A DNA stretch of 64,000 nt from positions 3,100,001 to 3,164,000 of the forward strand of contig NZ_JAMYWY010000001.1 of the NCBI RefSeq assembly GCF_024159265.1. The letters are read 5' to 3'. Position numbers and translations under genes: made by a program. Shown here piece by piece: positions 52,896-61,087 of the stretch. Numbering within the stretch: the first letter of the stretch is position 1; each line of letters starts with the position of its first letter. Under the pieces are notes generated by a model, which was given only the letters and a program-made list of their open reading frames with translations, did not search any database and was not told the origin of the DNA. The DNA comes from Paenibacillus sp. 1781tsa1 (GTDB lineage Bacteria > Bacillota > Bacilli > Paenibacillales > Paenibacillaceae).

Positions 52896-53675
52896 ATGAA
52901 TAACGGACATTCATCCGGTCAAACGAACGAATCGTGGAGTGGTCATTCTGCTCCTTTTACAGCGTTACAGGAAACACCTATCTTATCCTTGCTCCAGCCG
53001 TCCCATGGAGAACGAATCCTTGATGTGGGTTGCGGTAATGGGGATCTGACAGCCAAAATTGCAGCCGCAGGAGCATTGACAACAGGCATTGATTTTTCAG
53101 AGGAGACGATTAGGCAAGCTAAACAGAAATATCCTGATATGAATATCCAAGTCGCTAATGCCTGTCATTATCGGTCTGAAGAATCGTTTGATGCGGTCTT
53201 CTCTCATGCCGTTCTGCATTGGATCAAGGATGCCCCAGCTGTAGTACAATCCATATCCTTAGCGCTTAAGACGGGCGGACGGTTCGTGGCTGAGTTTGCT
53301 GGAAGTGGTAACACGGCTATATTAATAACAGCGGTAAGGGAAGAACTGCATGCCCGTGGATACGAATGGGAAGGTCGGAATCCATGGTATCACCCTACCA
53401 TTGGCGAATATGCTAATCTACTGGAGCAAAACGGATTTCGAGTTAGTCTGGTCCAGCATGTTGACCAATTTACCCCGTTCAAGCCAGGTGCCAGAAAGTG
53501 GTTGGACAGCTTCGCGGAGTATTTATTCAGGGGTATCACACCTGCGGAACAGGATGTTATTATGGAAGCTGTAGAGAAAAAAGTACAGCCACAACTGATG
53601 CAGGATGGACAATGGTATCTGGATAGAAGCCGACTGCGAGTGGTAGCTATTAAGGAATCGGGGAATGCGGTGTGA
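52896..53675 (+). CDS. Class I SAM-dependent methyltransferase
   Basis: Methyltransferase of 259 residues. Motif I is ILDVGCGNGDLTAKIAAAG near residues 43-61, the acidic residue after strand 2 is in TTGIDFSEETIRQA, and motif post-II/III includes FDAVFSHAVLHWIKD near residue 105, as in the UbiE/trans-aconitate methyltransferase group. The start has AAGGAG 8 bases upstream. Its stop overlaps the GTG start of the pentapeptide-repeat gene. The methyl acceptor is unknown, though the closest general resemblance is to Tam-like enzymes acting on small acids. Confidence 0.9.
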   Translation: MNNGHSSGQTNESWSGHSAPFTALQETPILSLLQPSHGERILDVGCGNGDLTAKIAAAGALTTGIDFSEETIRQAKQKYPDMNIQVANACHYRSEESFDAVFSHAVLHWIKDAPAVVQSISLALKTGGRFVAEFAGSGNTAILITAVREELHARGYEWEGRNPWYHPTIGEYANLLEQNGFRVSLVQHVDQFTPFKPGARKWLDSFAEYLFRGITPAEQDVIMEAVEKKVQPQLMQDGQWYLDRSRLRVVAIKESGNAV

Positions 53676-54301
53676 AAGTGGACAAACCCAAGCTTCAGGA
53701 GCAGTTGCTCGAACCGGAAACGATTGGTTTTCTCGAATCCAAAGTGGAGTACAAACACAAACTGATTGAGAACATGACATTGGATCAACAGGAAGCGAGT
53801 AAGGTGTCCTTTGAAAATGTTGTATTTAGACATGTGACGATCTCGGAGTCTGCCTTGGAACAATTTGAATTCACCGATGTCCGGTTCGAACACTGCGACT
53901 TCTCCAATGTCAATCTTTCTGGTGCCTTCATGCACCGGATCGAATGGCATAACTGCAAGTTTGTCGGAACTGATTTTTCCAATTCTCGCTTGCAAAATGT
54001 TAGTTTCCTTCATGGTCTAGGGGATTACAGCAATTTCCGTTTTGCCCATCTGAAACAAGTCTCCTTCTCGGAATGTACCTTGATTGGTGCGGACTTTGCC
54101 TATCTGGCTCTACAGAAAATGGAGTTCACTCAATGTAACATCGACCAAGCTTCCTTAACGGGGACCAAAATGAAGGATTTGGATCTTAGCGATTGCCAAT
54201 TTGATTCCTTGGTGTTAACCATGGAAGATCTTAACGGTTGTGTGATCTCACCACATCAAGCCGCCACATTTGTAGGATTAATGGGTTTGATTATCAGATA
54301 A
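53672..54301 (+). CDS. Pentapeptide-repeat protein coupled to methyltransferase
   Basis: Protein of 209 residues. After an N-terminal helical segment of about 45 residues, the rest follows the pentapeptide rhythm: FENVVFRHVTISESALEQFE, FTDVRFEHCDFSNVNLSGAF and FSECTLIGADFAYLALQKME. A loop break (LHGLGDYSNFRFAHLK) occurs near residue 112, similar in place to the break in the pentapeptide protein at 22.2 kb. The GTG start overlaps the methyltransferase stop. The fold is a right-handed beta-helix; gyrase protection is possible but unproven for this member. A second in-frame GTG lies two codons later. Confidence 0.85.
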   Translation: MKVDKPKLQEQLLEPETIGFLESKVEYKHKLIENMTLDQQEASKVSFENVVFRHVTISESALEQFEFTDVRFEHCDFSNVNLSGAFMHRIEWHNCKFVGTDFSNSRLQNVSFLHGLGDYSNFRFAHLKQVSFSECTLIGADFAYLALQKMEFTQCNIDQASLTGTKMKDLDLSDCQFDSLVLTMEDLNGCVISPHQAATFVGLMGLIIR

Positions 54302-54372
54302 ATGGCATGATCACATTAACGGGGTTGCCAAGATAGTAGAAGTGTGTATAATTGGAGACACATTAGAATAAA

Positions 54373-54513
54373 AACAGGTTTTCTAGGGTTCCGCGATGGT
54401 TGTGTCGGTCTGGTCCGAGAGAAAACCCGCAACCTGTTGGTTGTGCCACGGAGGGATAAAAGCCTGGGAGATGAACTGCGATATGCAGTTTGTTTCCCGG
54501 GCTTTTTTTATTT
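54373..54513 (+). promoter_or_regulatory. Guanidine-I riboswitch (ykkC) with terminator expression platform
   Basis: The ykkC consensus is clear: P1 arms AACAGGTT (54373-54380) and AACCTGTT (54431-54438), conserved CTAGGGTTCCG, TGGTCCGAGAG, then CACGGAGGGATAAAAGCC. The terminator stem AGCCTGGGAGATGAACTGC/GCAGTTTGTTTCCCGGGCT followed by T7 (54461-54510) takes up the end of the aptamer, so guanidine binding should stop the terminator forming and switch on the SMR exporters downstream. Confidence 0.93.
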
Positions 54514-54574
54514 TTTACGCTAATGTACCCATACTAGGTGTAAAAAAATGAATCAAAGAAAGGGAGTTACAGGA

Positions 54575-54913
54575 ATGAATAAAACGTGGATGTCGGTTGT
54601 GATTGCTGCGTTGTTTGAAGTGGGTTGGGTCATTGGATTAAAACATGCCAGCGGGATGCTGGAATGGAGCCTTACACTGGTTGCCATTATGATCAGTTTC
54701 AGCTTAATGATTGCAGCTTCGCGTACCTTGCCCGTGGGAACCGTATACGCAGTATTCGTTGGCCTGGGTACTGCTGGAACGGTACTTGCAGAGATTCTTT
54801 TGTTTAATGCACATGTCCAAACCGGAAAAATGATACTCATTGGTGTACTTTTACTCGGCGTCATTGGTCTTAAAATGCTAAGTAAAGAGAAGAATAAGGA
54901 GGTGCAGCTATAA
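54575..54913 (+). CDS. ykkC: SMR-family guanidinium exporter subunit, YkkC-like
   Basis: Four-helix small multidrug resistance protein of 112 residues, read from the ATG at 54575 with AAGGGAG upstream rather than the earlier in-frame ATG. The essential membrane Glu is in [19 protein letters not shown], the sequence form of the Gdx (guanidinium) branch of SMR proteins, which differs from drug-type EmrE. It overlaps the second SMR gene by one base (TAATG), so the two probably form a heterodimer. The riboswitch upstream senses guanidine, which supports guanidinium/proton exchange as its role. Confidence 0.92.
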   Translation: MNKTWMSVVIAALFEVGWVIGLKHASGMLEWSLTLVAIMISFSLMIAASRTLPVGTVYAVFVGLGTAGTVLAEILLFNAHVQTGKMILIGVLLLGVIGLKMLSKEKNKEVQL

Positions 54914-55227
54914 TGAACTGGGTATTTCTTATCTTGGCAGGCGTATTTGAGATGATCGGAGTGCTTATGATAAACAAGTTGCACAAAGACCGTAATTTCA
55001 TTTCACTGGTATTATTGATAGCCGGGTTTGGATTAAGCTTCCTGTTCCTGTCCCTTGCGATGGAAACACTTCCGATGGGAACAGCATATGCCGTGTGGAC
55101 GGGAATCGGCGCCTCCGGAGGTGCTATTCTTGGTATGGTGTTTTACGGAGAACCTCGAAATGCCCTAAGAATTTTGTTTATCGCTATGGTGCTCGGATCG
55201 GCAGTCGGTCTTAAATTGGTTAGTTAA
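54913..55227 (+). CDS. ykkD: SMR-family guanidinium exporter subunit, YkkD-like
   Basis: Second four-helix SMR protein, 104 residues. The active Glu is in LILAGVFEMIGVLMINKLHK, and PMGTAYAVWTGIGASGGAIL is the conserved helix 3 motif. The ribosome site AAGGAGG lies inside the end of the preceding gene. It should pair with the YkkC-like subunit in opposite orientation. Both are controlled by the guanidine-I riboswitch. Confidence 0.92.
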   Translation: MNWVFLILAGVFEMIGVLMINKLHKDRNFISLVLLIAGFGLSFLFLSLAMETLPMGTAYAVWTGIGASGGAILGMVFYGEPRNALRILFIAMVLGSAVGLKLVS

Positions 55228-55343
55228 ATAAGTGGAATTAAAAAGATAATGTACAGATTACGTTTTTAATGGTATCCTTATACGTTACGTGTGAAATAAA
55301 AGATACGTCTTATTGATAGATGTGCGTAAATGAAGGAGACAAC

Positions 55344-56771
55344 ATGACATTTAACGACTTAAATATTATCCCCTCTATTATGGAAGGGTTAAGCAAAGCA
55401 AACTATACTAATCCTACCCCTATACAGGAACAGGCCATACCAGCTGTATTAGCTGGCAGAGATCTGCTGGGATGTGCACAGACAGGAACAGGCAAGACGG
55501 CAGCATTTTCGGTGCCGATCATTCAATTATTAAGCGAAAGATCCAAAGGACAAGGATCGAAGTCCGCACGACATATTCGCTCATTGATTTTAACACCTAC
55601 ACGAGAACTCGCTATTCAGATCGCGGATAACATCAAGGTATATAGTCGGTATACTGACATTCGTTGTACGGCTATCGTTGGTGGTGTTTCGCAAAAAGTG
55701 CAAGAGCGGGCGCTGAATCAAGGTGCAGATATTATTATCGCAACGCCGGGCAGATTGAACGATCTGATTAACCAGAGACGTATTGATCTGAAGATGGTTG
55801 AGATCCTCGTTCTGGATGAAGCAGACCGGATGTTGGACATGGGCTTTATTCATGATGTGAAAAGAATTATCGCCAAGATGCCGAACAAGAAGCAAACCCT
55901 GTTCTTCTCAGCTACCATGCCTCCTGAAATCACCAAAATGGTTAAAACCCTGCTGGTTGATCCAGTCAAAGTAGAAATCACACCCGTATCTTCTACAGTA
56001 GACCGCATTGAGCAGTCTATATACTTGCTGGAGAATGGCAAAAAGCAGCAAATGTTGAATCAGATTCTGGAGGATAAATCCATCGTCACGGCATTGGTGT
56101 TCACACGCACGAAGCGCGGGGCTGACCGGGTTACACGTGATTTGGCCAAAGTGAATGTTACGGCACAGGCCATTCATGGCAACAAGTCTCAGAACGAGCG
56201 TCAACGGGCACTGAACAATTTCAAGAGTGGGGCTACCCGAGTACTGGTGGCGACGGATATCGCGGCAAGAGGAATTGATGTGGAGGAACTGTCACATGTC
56301 ATCAACTTTAACCTGCCTAACATTCCGGAAACGTATGTTCACCGAATTGGACGTACAGGTCGTGCAGGGAAAAGCGGGATGGCGATCTCATTCTGTGAGA
56401 AGGATGAACTTCCGTTCCTGAAGGATATCGAGAAAGTAATCAAGAAGACGATTCCTGAAGTGAAAGGTCATCCATATCCGATGACAGGTGTTCCTGTGTT
56501 TGAAAAAACGAACAAAGCACCGGGCAGTAAACCTGCCTTTAACAAATCAGCTGCGGGCAAACCTGCCAAATCCAAGGCTAACCCGGCACGCAAGCCCAAA
56601 TCCGAGTGGTTTGCCAAGAGTGGCAAAACGACCGGTAGTCGTTCAAACGACGGTAGATCCAATGGCAGTCGATCAAACAGCAGTAGCAATAGATCGAACA
56701 GCAGTAGCAGTAAATCAAATAATGGCTCATTCAGCCGCAGCAGCAAAACAAGGAATGACAGAGCCAATTAA
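55344..56771 (+). CDS. DEAD-box ATP-dependent RNA helicase
   Basis: RNA helicase of 475 residues, read from the ATG at 55344 (GAAGGAG upstream). All motifs are present: Q motif NPTPIQEQAIPAVLAG, motif I AQTGTGKT near residue 45, Ia PTRELA, II VLDEADRML near residue 155, III FFSATMP, V TDIAARGIDV and VI HRIGRTGRAG near residue 340. The core resembles RhlE/CshA proteins. The C-terminal tail of about 95 residues is basic and of low complexity, with Lys-Pro-rich then Ser-Asn-Arg repeats (SNGSRSNSSSNRSNSSSS), likely for non-specific RNA binding. The probable roles are ribosome assembly, RNA decay or cold growth. Confidence 0.94.
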   Translation: MTFNDLNIIPSIMEGLSKANYTNPTPIQEQAIPAVLAGRDLLGCAQTGTGKTAAFSVPIIQLLSERSKGQGSKSARHIRSLILTPTRELAIQIADNIKVYSRYTDIRCTAIVGGVSQKVQERALNQGADIIIATPGRLNDLINQRRIDLKMVEILVLDEADRMLDMGFIHDVKRIIAKMPNKKQTLFFSATMPPEITKMVKTLLVDPVKVEITPVSSTVDRIEQSIYLLENGKKQQMLNQILEDKSIVTALVFTRTKRGADRVTRDLAKVNVTAQAIHGNKSQNERQRALNNFKSGATRVLVATDIAARGIDVEELSHVINFNLPNIPETYVHRIGRTGRAGKSGMAISFCEKDELPFLKDIEKVIKKTIPEVKGHPYPMTGVPVFEKTNKAPGSKPAFNKSAAGKPAKSKANPARKPKSEWFAKSGKTTGSRSNDGRSNGSRSNSSSNRSNSSSSKSNNGSFSRSSKTRNDRAN

Positions 56772-56791
56772 GACCTAAATAAACCCAGATA

Positions 56792-56825
56792 AAACCTTCT
56801 CCATTCTTATGGAGGAGGTTTTTAT
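56792..56825 (+). terminator. Intrinsic terminator after helicase gene
   Basis: AAACCTTCTCCA and TGGAGGAGGTTT pair around TTCTTA, followed by more T residues. Confidence 0.88.
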
Positions 56826-56904
56826 TAGGTGTAGAGAGCTTATTTACATACGAACTTACATTCGGTATCATTATATTGTCCACTGGTGAAAGGGAGGTAC
56901 TGAC

Positions 56905-57261
56905 TTGAAGGATACGATAATTAAATACAGTTTGAACAAGAAAGGTGCGATCAAGGATTATCCATTTGGACCTGATCCAGTCGTGATCAAGGTTGCAGGT
57001 AAGATGTTCGCGCTTATTTTTGAAAACAAAGAAAAGAACTGTCGCTTGAACTTAAAATGTGACCCGAATATTGCAGAGAATCTAAGAGAGCAGCATGAAG
57101 CGGTTCAACCAGGATATCATATGAACAAAAAACACTGGAATACCATTACGCTGGATGGTTCCATGTCAGATGAGGATGTCTACGTCATGATCGATCACTC
57201 TTATGATATGGTTATCCAATCCCTTCCGAAAAGGGTTCGGGAATCTCTGGTCGAATCGTGA
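56905..57261 (+). CDS. MmcQ/YjbR family DNA-binding-like protein
   Basis: Protein of 118 residues of the MmcQ/YjbR family (DUF419), which has a double-wing-like fold. Family markers are AIKDYPFGPDPVVIKVAGKM, FENKEKNCRLNLKCDP, the GYHMNKKHWNTITLDGSMSD block near residue 70 and the helix YVMIDHSYDMVIQSLPKRVR at the end. The start follows GGGAGGT. Function is not well established for the family; it is often annotated as a cysteine methyltransferase neighbour or DNA-binding protein without proof. It stands as a single-gene unit here. Confidence 0.88.
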   Translation: MKDTIIKYSLNKKGAIKDYPFGPDPVVIKVAGKMFALIFENKEKNCRLNLKCDPNIAENLREQHEAVQPGYHMNKKHWNTITLDGSMSDEDVYVMIDHSYDMVIQSLPKRVRESLVES

Positions 57262-57363
57262 GGCATTTCGTAGATATCAAGGCCAATGGTCTGCTCGCTA
57301 AGTAGATTGAATATTATATGGAAATGAAGACATACATGAGATCCGTGTGGGATCGTTACCTTC

Positions 57364-57984
57364 ATGATCAACGCTGCATCCCTTGTCATCAATGCCTTGA
57401 TCGGTATAGGCAAGTTAATCCTGGGGTTATATCTCCTTTCCGGATGGTTCATTACGAATGCTGTGTATTATCTGATTCTGTGTGTAGCCAAAGGACAGGT
57501 CCTTCATCAGTATAAAGTTGCCAAAGGAATAGCGTCTCCCCGAAACAGATATTCGTTGGAGCTTGCGGTGTATAAGCGTGGAGGTCTTTTGCTGTGTTTA
57601 CTGGGTGTGTCTTATTCAATCGTCTGCCTGCGAATGTATCTGATTGGCGATGCCTTCATATATAGCGGCGGCATTGTATACATCGTAGCTGCAGTCGCTT
57701 TTACCAAACTGGCTTTTGCCATACAGGGTACCTGGGCTAACCGTCAACTCCATAACCCGATTATATCTACATTGAAAATGATTAACTTCACCGATGCCAT
57801 GGTGTCCATTGTCGTGACTCAAGCGACACTGCTTACCATGCAAGCTTCACCTCTTGCATTAAAAACCAGTAGCCTGTTTGGCATGGGGTGCAGCGTTTTA
57901 TTTTGTCTGATGGGGGTCTGGATGATGTTCCACAAGACAAATCAGTCCAGTATGGAGCAGGAGAATGGAAACGACGATAAGTAA
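57364..57984 (+). CDS. Uncharacterised membrane protein, N-terminus possibly frameshifted
   Basis: Protein of 206 residues with about six membrane helices (ASLVINALIGIGKLILGLYL, GGLLLCLLGVSYSIVCLRMY, GGIVYIVAAVAFTKLAFAIQ, SLFGMGCSVLFCLMGVWMMF among them) and a basic loop VAKGIASPRNRYSLELAVYK. I recognise the type from Firmicutes (a six-helix family of unknown role), where members begin with a basic stretch like RYLHDQRF before the first helix. Here that stretch appears in another frame just upstream (57318-57360, with SVWDRYLHD), and the ATG at 57364 lacks a ribosome site. A small frameshift may therefore have removed the natural start. Confidence 0.6.
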   Translation: MINAASLVINALIGIGKLILGLYLLSGWFITNAVYYLILCVAKGQVLHQYKVAKGIASPRNRYSLELAVYKRGGLLLCLLGVSYSIVCLRMYLIGDAFIYSGGIVYIVAAVAFTKLAFAIQGTWANRQLHNPIISTLKMINFTDAMVSIVVTQATLLTMQASPLALKTSSLFGMGCSVLFCLMGVWMMFHKTNQSSMEQENGNDDK

Positions 57985-58065
57985 GATAAAAGAGGAAGAT
58001 TATCATCCAAGTCTGAGTCTGAGATTGCTGGAACTCATCGGTAATCATAATAAGGAGTGATATCT

Positions 58066-58950
58066 ATGGATCAACAACAACAACTTGCCATGGTACAACA
58101 AATGCGTCAAAATGCCGTCGGTACAGATGCAGCTCTGCAACCCAGTTCCACGTATGCTGTCACCGTAGAAGAAGTCATGATTCCTACGACGAAAGGTGAT
58201 ACGCGTGTACTTGTGTATACTCCGGATCGGGATCATTCCGTACCTCTGCCGGTCTTCTTCAATATGCATGGGGGTGGTTTTATCCTCGGACAAGCAGAGA
58301 TGGATGATCCATGGTGTCGTCTGATTGCTGATCGTGCTGATTGTGTGGTCATGAATATCGATTACCGTCTTGCACCAGAGCACAAATTTCCAACCGCAGT
58401 TCATGAATGTTACGACGTTGTTAAGTGGGTCCACGGCAATCCGGAATCCTTCTCGGTGAACCCGTCTCTATTCGCCATTGGTGGGCATAGTGCTGGGGGT
58501 AATCTTGCTGCAGCAGTGTGTTTACTGAATCAGCAACGTGGAAGCAAGCTGCCGATTGTACTCCAGGTTATCGATTATGCCGTATTGGATGTGGCTACAG
58601 ATCCGGCCGAGAAACCGAGTTATGAAGAAGCCATTCCAGCCGATATCGCCAGAACGTTCAATGCCATGTACCTTAAAACGCCAGAAGATGCCCATGATCC
58701 ATTAGCATCGCCTGTTCTTGCGACATCATTCCAGGGTCTTCCGGAAGCGTTGATCATTACCGCCGAGAATGATTCACTGGCCCAATAAGCAAGAACATAT
58801 GCAGCAAGGCTGGAAGATAGCGGTGTGAAGGTGACTCTTAAAGAGTATGAGGGAGCTGCTCATGGATTTACGCACTTTGGCGATCTTCAGATGGCTGAGG
58901 ATGCCTGGTACCGAATGAGTGACAAGATCAGAGAAGCATTTTCCAAATAA
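58066..58950 (+). pseudogene. Alpha/beta hydrolase (HSL family) interrupted by in-frame stop
   Basis: Hormone-sensitive-lipase-type esterase, ATG at 58066 after AAGGAG. The first 240 codons hold the oxyanion motif HGGGFILG near residue 70, the nucleophile elbow IGGHSAGGN near residue 140 and the acid Asp in TAENDSLAQ. The next codon is TAA at 58786-58788. The same frame then continues for 53 codons with ARTYAARLEDSGVKVTLKEY and GAAHGFTHFGD, which includes the catalytic His, to a second stop at 58950. One base change (GAA to TAA) would explain it. As it stands the product lacks its catalytic His and should be inactive. Confidence 0.88.
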
Positions 58951-59030
58951 AGTACATCAAAATGACGTGTAGAAAGAACTAAGAAGTGGTTAGATATCAT
59001 TTGAGCAAGTTGTTTAAAAAGTTACCTTGA

Positions 59031-59054
59031 AGTCGCCTAATGGCGGCTTTTTTT
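59031..59054 (+). terminator. Intrinsic terminator after the broken hydrolase
   Basis: AGTCGCC and GGCGGCT pair around TAAT, followed by T7. Confidence 0.88.
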
Positions 59055-59150
59055 GGCTCAGTAATCTGATTGCTTCAATCGCTTGGTGAAACCAAGCTTC
59101 TGATCTTGCGGATGTGTTAATAAACTGGATAAGGAGCCTTCTTGAGATTA

Positions 59151-59164
59151 TAACGATATCGTTA
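59151..59164. promoter_or_regulatory. 14-bp perfect palindrome upstream of type III PKS gene
   Basis: TAACGATATCGTTA lies 53 bases before the PKS start codon. A perfect palindrome here suggests an operator for a dimeric repressor. Clear -35/-10 boxes were not found. Confidence 0.5.
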
Positions 59165-59217
59165 AGGGTAAGAGTTGTTAATTAGAGGAAATAATAACCG
59201 ATACCAGGAGGTTTATG

Positions 59218-60375
59218 ATGAACCAATATAACAGTCCATCCGATATCGCCATTCTGGGCATGGGAACGGCTCTACCTGCTTACCCCGTAGCACAGTCAGA
59301 TATTGCAGAACTAATCGCTTCTTCTCTTCAGGATCGGCCAGATTTGGCCCGTTTTGCCAGGCGAATATTCAAGTCCTGTGGTGTTGAAACTCGATATACC
59401 GTAGAACCGAGCTATCTGGGTTCACTCCAAGAATGCCGTTATCTGCCCTCTGAGGGCAGATCAGACGTCCCTACAACCGAAGAAAGAATGAATACATACA
59501 AGCGAGAGGCGCTTCCGCTTGGGATCGAGGCGGCCGAGAAAGCCCTGAAGGATTCAGGCGTATCTCCCAAGAGCATCACGCATATTATCACGGTCAGCTG
59601 CACCGGTCAATATCTGCCAGGTCTTGATGTAATGCTCATCCGTCACTTGGGTCTGTCTGACCGTGTTAACCGACTGCCGCTGATCTTTCAGGGTTGTGCC
59701 GCAGGGTTGAAAGCCATTCAGATGGCACGAGATGTCGTGCAGGGTGCTGCGGGATCACAGGTACTTGTGGTCTGTGTAGAGTTGTGCACAATACATTTTC
59801 AGCCGGTGCAAGATCGGGAAGCGCTGTTTGCGGCTTCATTCTTCGGAGACGCTGCTTCTTCCTGTGTAGTGGGTACACCAGAACCTCAGCACAAGAATTA
59901 TTTGAGCCTGGGTACGGGTTATTCTGTGCTTCTTCCGGATTCAACTGAAGATATGACTTGGGAGGTTGGGAACCTGGGGTATGACCTGTATCTATCACCT
60001 CGTATTCCGAAGCTGCTCGGTGTTCATCTGGAAGAGGAACTTCGTCTTTTATTGCAAAGTGAACAGCTTCCTGAACTGTGGGCCATTCATCCGGGAGGAC
60101 GCGGGATTGTGGACACTGTGCAGAATGTAATGAAGCTGAGAGATGAACAAACGAAGTATAGCAGGGAGATCCTTAGAACGTATGGTAACCTGTCTTCCAA
60201 CACGATCCTGTTTGTACTGAATGCGATGCGTGAGGACATGAAGGCGCAGGGTCAATCCTCCACAGATGGGGTAGCCATGGCATTTGGTCCGGGACTCACC
60301 GCAGAGTTGATGAAATTCACTTATGTACCCTCATTATCTTCAGTGATGGAGGACCACGAACATGTCTTTCTTTAG
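59218..60375 (+). CDS. Type III polyketide synthase (alkylpyrone/alkylresorcinol type)
   Basis: Chalcone/stilbene-synthase-fold enzyme of 385 residues. I chose the ATG at 59218 because AGGAGG is 6 bases before it, against 3 for the ATG at 59215. The catalytic triad is visible: Cys160 in FQGCAAGLKA, His in AIHPGGRGIVD near residue 285 and Asn in YGNLSSNTILF near residue 325. The ITVSCTGQYLPGLD segment near residue 125 is typical of the bacterial BpsA/SrsA branch, which extends long acyl-CoA starters with malonyl-CoA to give alkylpyrones or alkylresorcinols. It is first in a run with a methyltransferase and a flavoprotein. Confidence 0.92.
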   Translation: MNQYNSPSDIAILGMGTALPAYPVAQSDIAELIASSLQDRPDLARFARRIFKSCGVETRYTVEPSYLGSLQECRYLPSEGRSDVPTTEERMNTYKREALPLGIEAAEKALKDSGVSPKSITHIITVSCTGQYLPGLDVMLIRHLGLSDRVNRLPLIFQGCAAGLKAIQMARDVVQGAAGSQVLVVCVELCTIHFQPVQDREALFAASFFGDAASSCVVGTPEPQHKNYLSLGTGYSVLLPDSTEDMTWEVGNLGYDLYLSPRIPKLLGVHLEEELRLLLQSEQLPELWAIHPGGRGIVDTVQNVMKLRDEQTKYSREILRTYGNLSSNTILFVLNAMREDMKAQGQSSTDGVAMAFGPGLTAELMKFTYVPSLSSVMEDHEHVFL

Positions 60376-61081
60376 AACATTGTCTTTTCGGGCCAAGGAA
60401 GAGGAACTGATGGATGACTTCTCTATGGGAGGGGAGGAGCTGCGTGAAGCACTCAGACATCTGAGACGTCTTAACAAAATATTCGCAGCACCCGGCCCAA
60501 CGCTGGCTGGTGTAGAGAAGTTATGGAAATCTGTCGGCAGGCCAAATAAACTGTCTCTTCTAGATGTGGGGGCAGGTTCAGGGGATGTGAACCAGAAACT
60601 GCTGCAATGGGCAGATCGCCAGGGCATTCAGTTGAAAATTACATTGGTTGATCTGACGGAAGAGGCGTGTGAGGAAGCAAGACAACTATTCCGTGACGAA
60701 CCCCGAGTCCGGGTACAACGCGCCGATCTTACACAACTGCCGGATGCTTCCGCAGATATTGTGACAGGTTCCCAGTTTGTGCATCATTTTGACGGAGATC
60801 AGTTGGTTGATATGGTTTCTCATATGCTGCGAGCATCGAGATATGGTGTCGTCATTAATGATATTCACCGCCATCCGGTATCCTATAAAGCGGTCTGGAT
60901 TACAACACGAATGATCTCGCGCAATCGGTACATTCGTCATGATGGGCCTCTTTCCGTAGCCAAAGGCTTTACAGGCAGGGATTGGAAGGAACTGAAACAA
61001 CGGCTAAATCATGATACGATGACTTATGAATGGAAGCCTTTATTCCGTTACTCTGTTGTCATTCCCACGAAAGGCAGGTGA
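60362..61081 (+). CDS. Class I SAM-dependent methyltransferase in PKS operon
   Basis: Methyltransferase of 239 residues that overlaps the PKS gene by 14 bases. Motif I is LSLLDVGAGSGDVNQKLLQW near residue 63, with the acidic residue in ITLVDLTEEACEEA and the post-II region ADIVTGSQFVHHFDGD. The LMDDFSMGGEELREALRHLR start is a recognised N-terminal form in methyltransferases linked to type III PKS genes. It likely methylates a hydroxyl of the polyketide product, as proposed for SrsB of Streptomyces griseus. Acceptor inferred from context. Confidence 0.9.
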   Translation: MSFFRTLSFRAKEEELMDDFSMGGEELREALRHLRRLNKIFAAPGPTLAGVEKLWKSVGRPNKLSLLDVGAGSGDVNQKLLQWADRQGIQLKITLVDLTEEACEEARQLFRDEPRVRVQRADLTQLPDASADIVTGSQFVHHFDGDQLVDMVSHMLRASRYGVVINDIHRHPVSYKAVWITTRMISRNRYIRHDGPLSVAKGFTGRDWKELKQRLNHDTMTYEWKPLFRYSVVIPTKGR

Positions 61082-61087
61082 TCTTAC

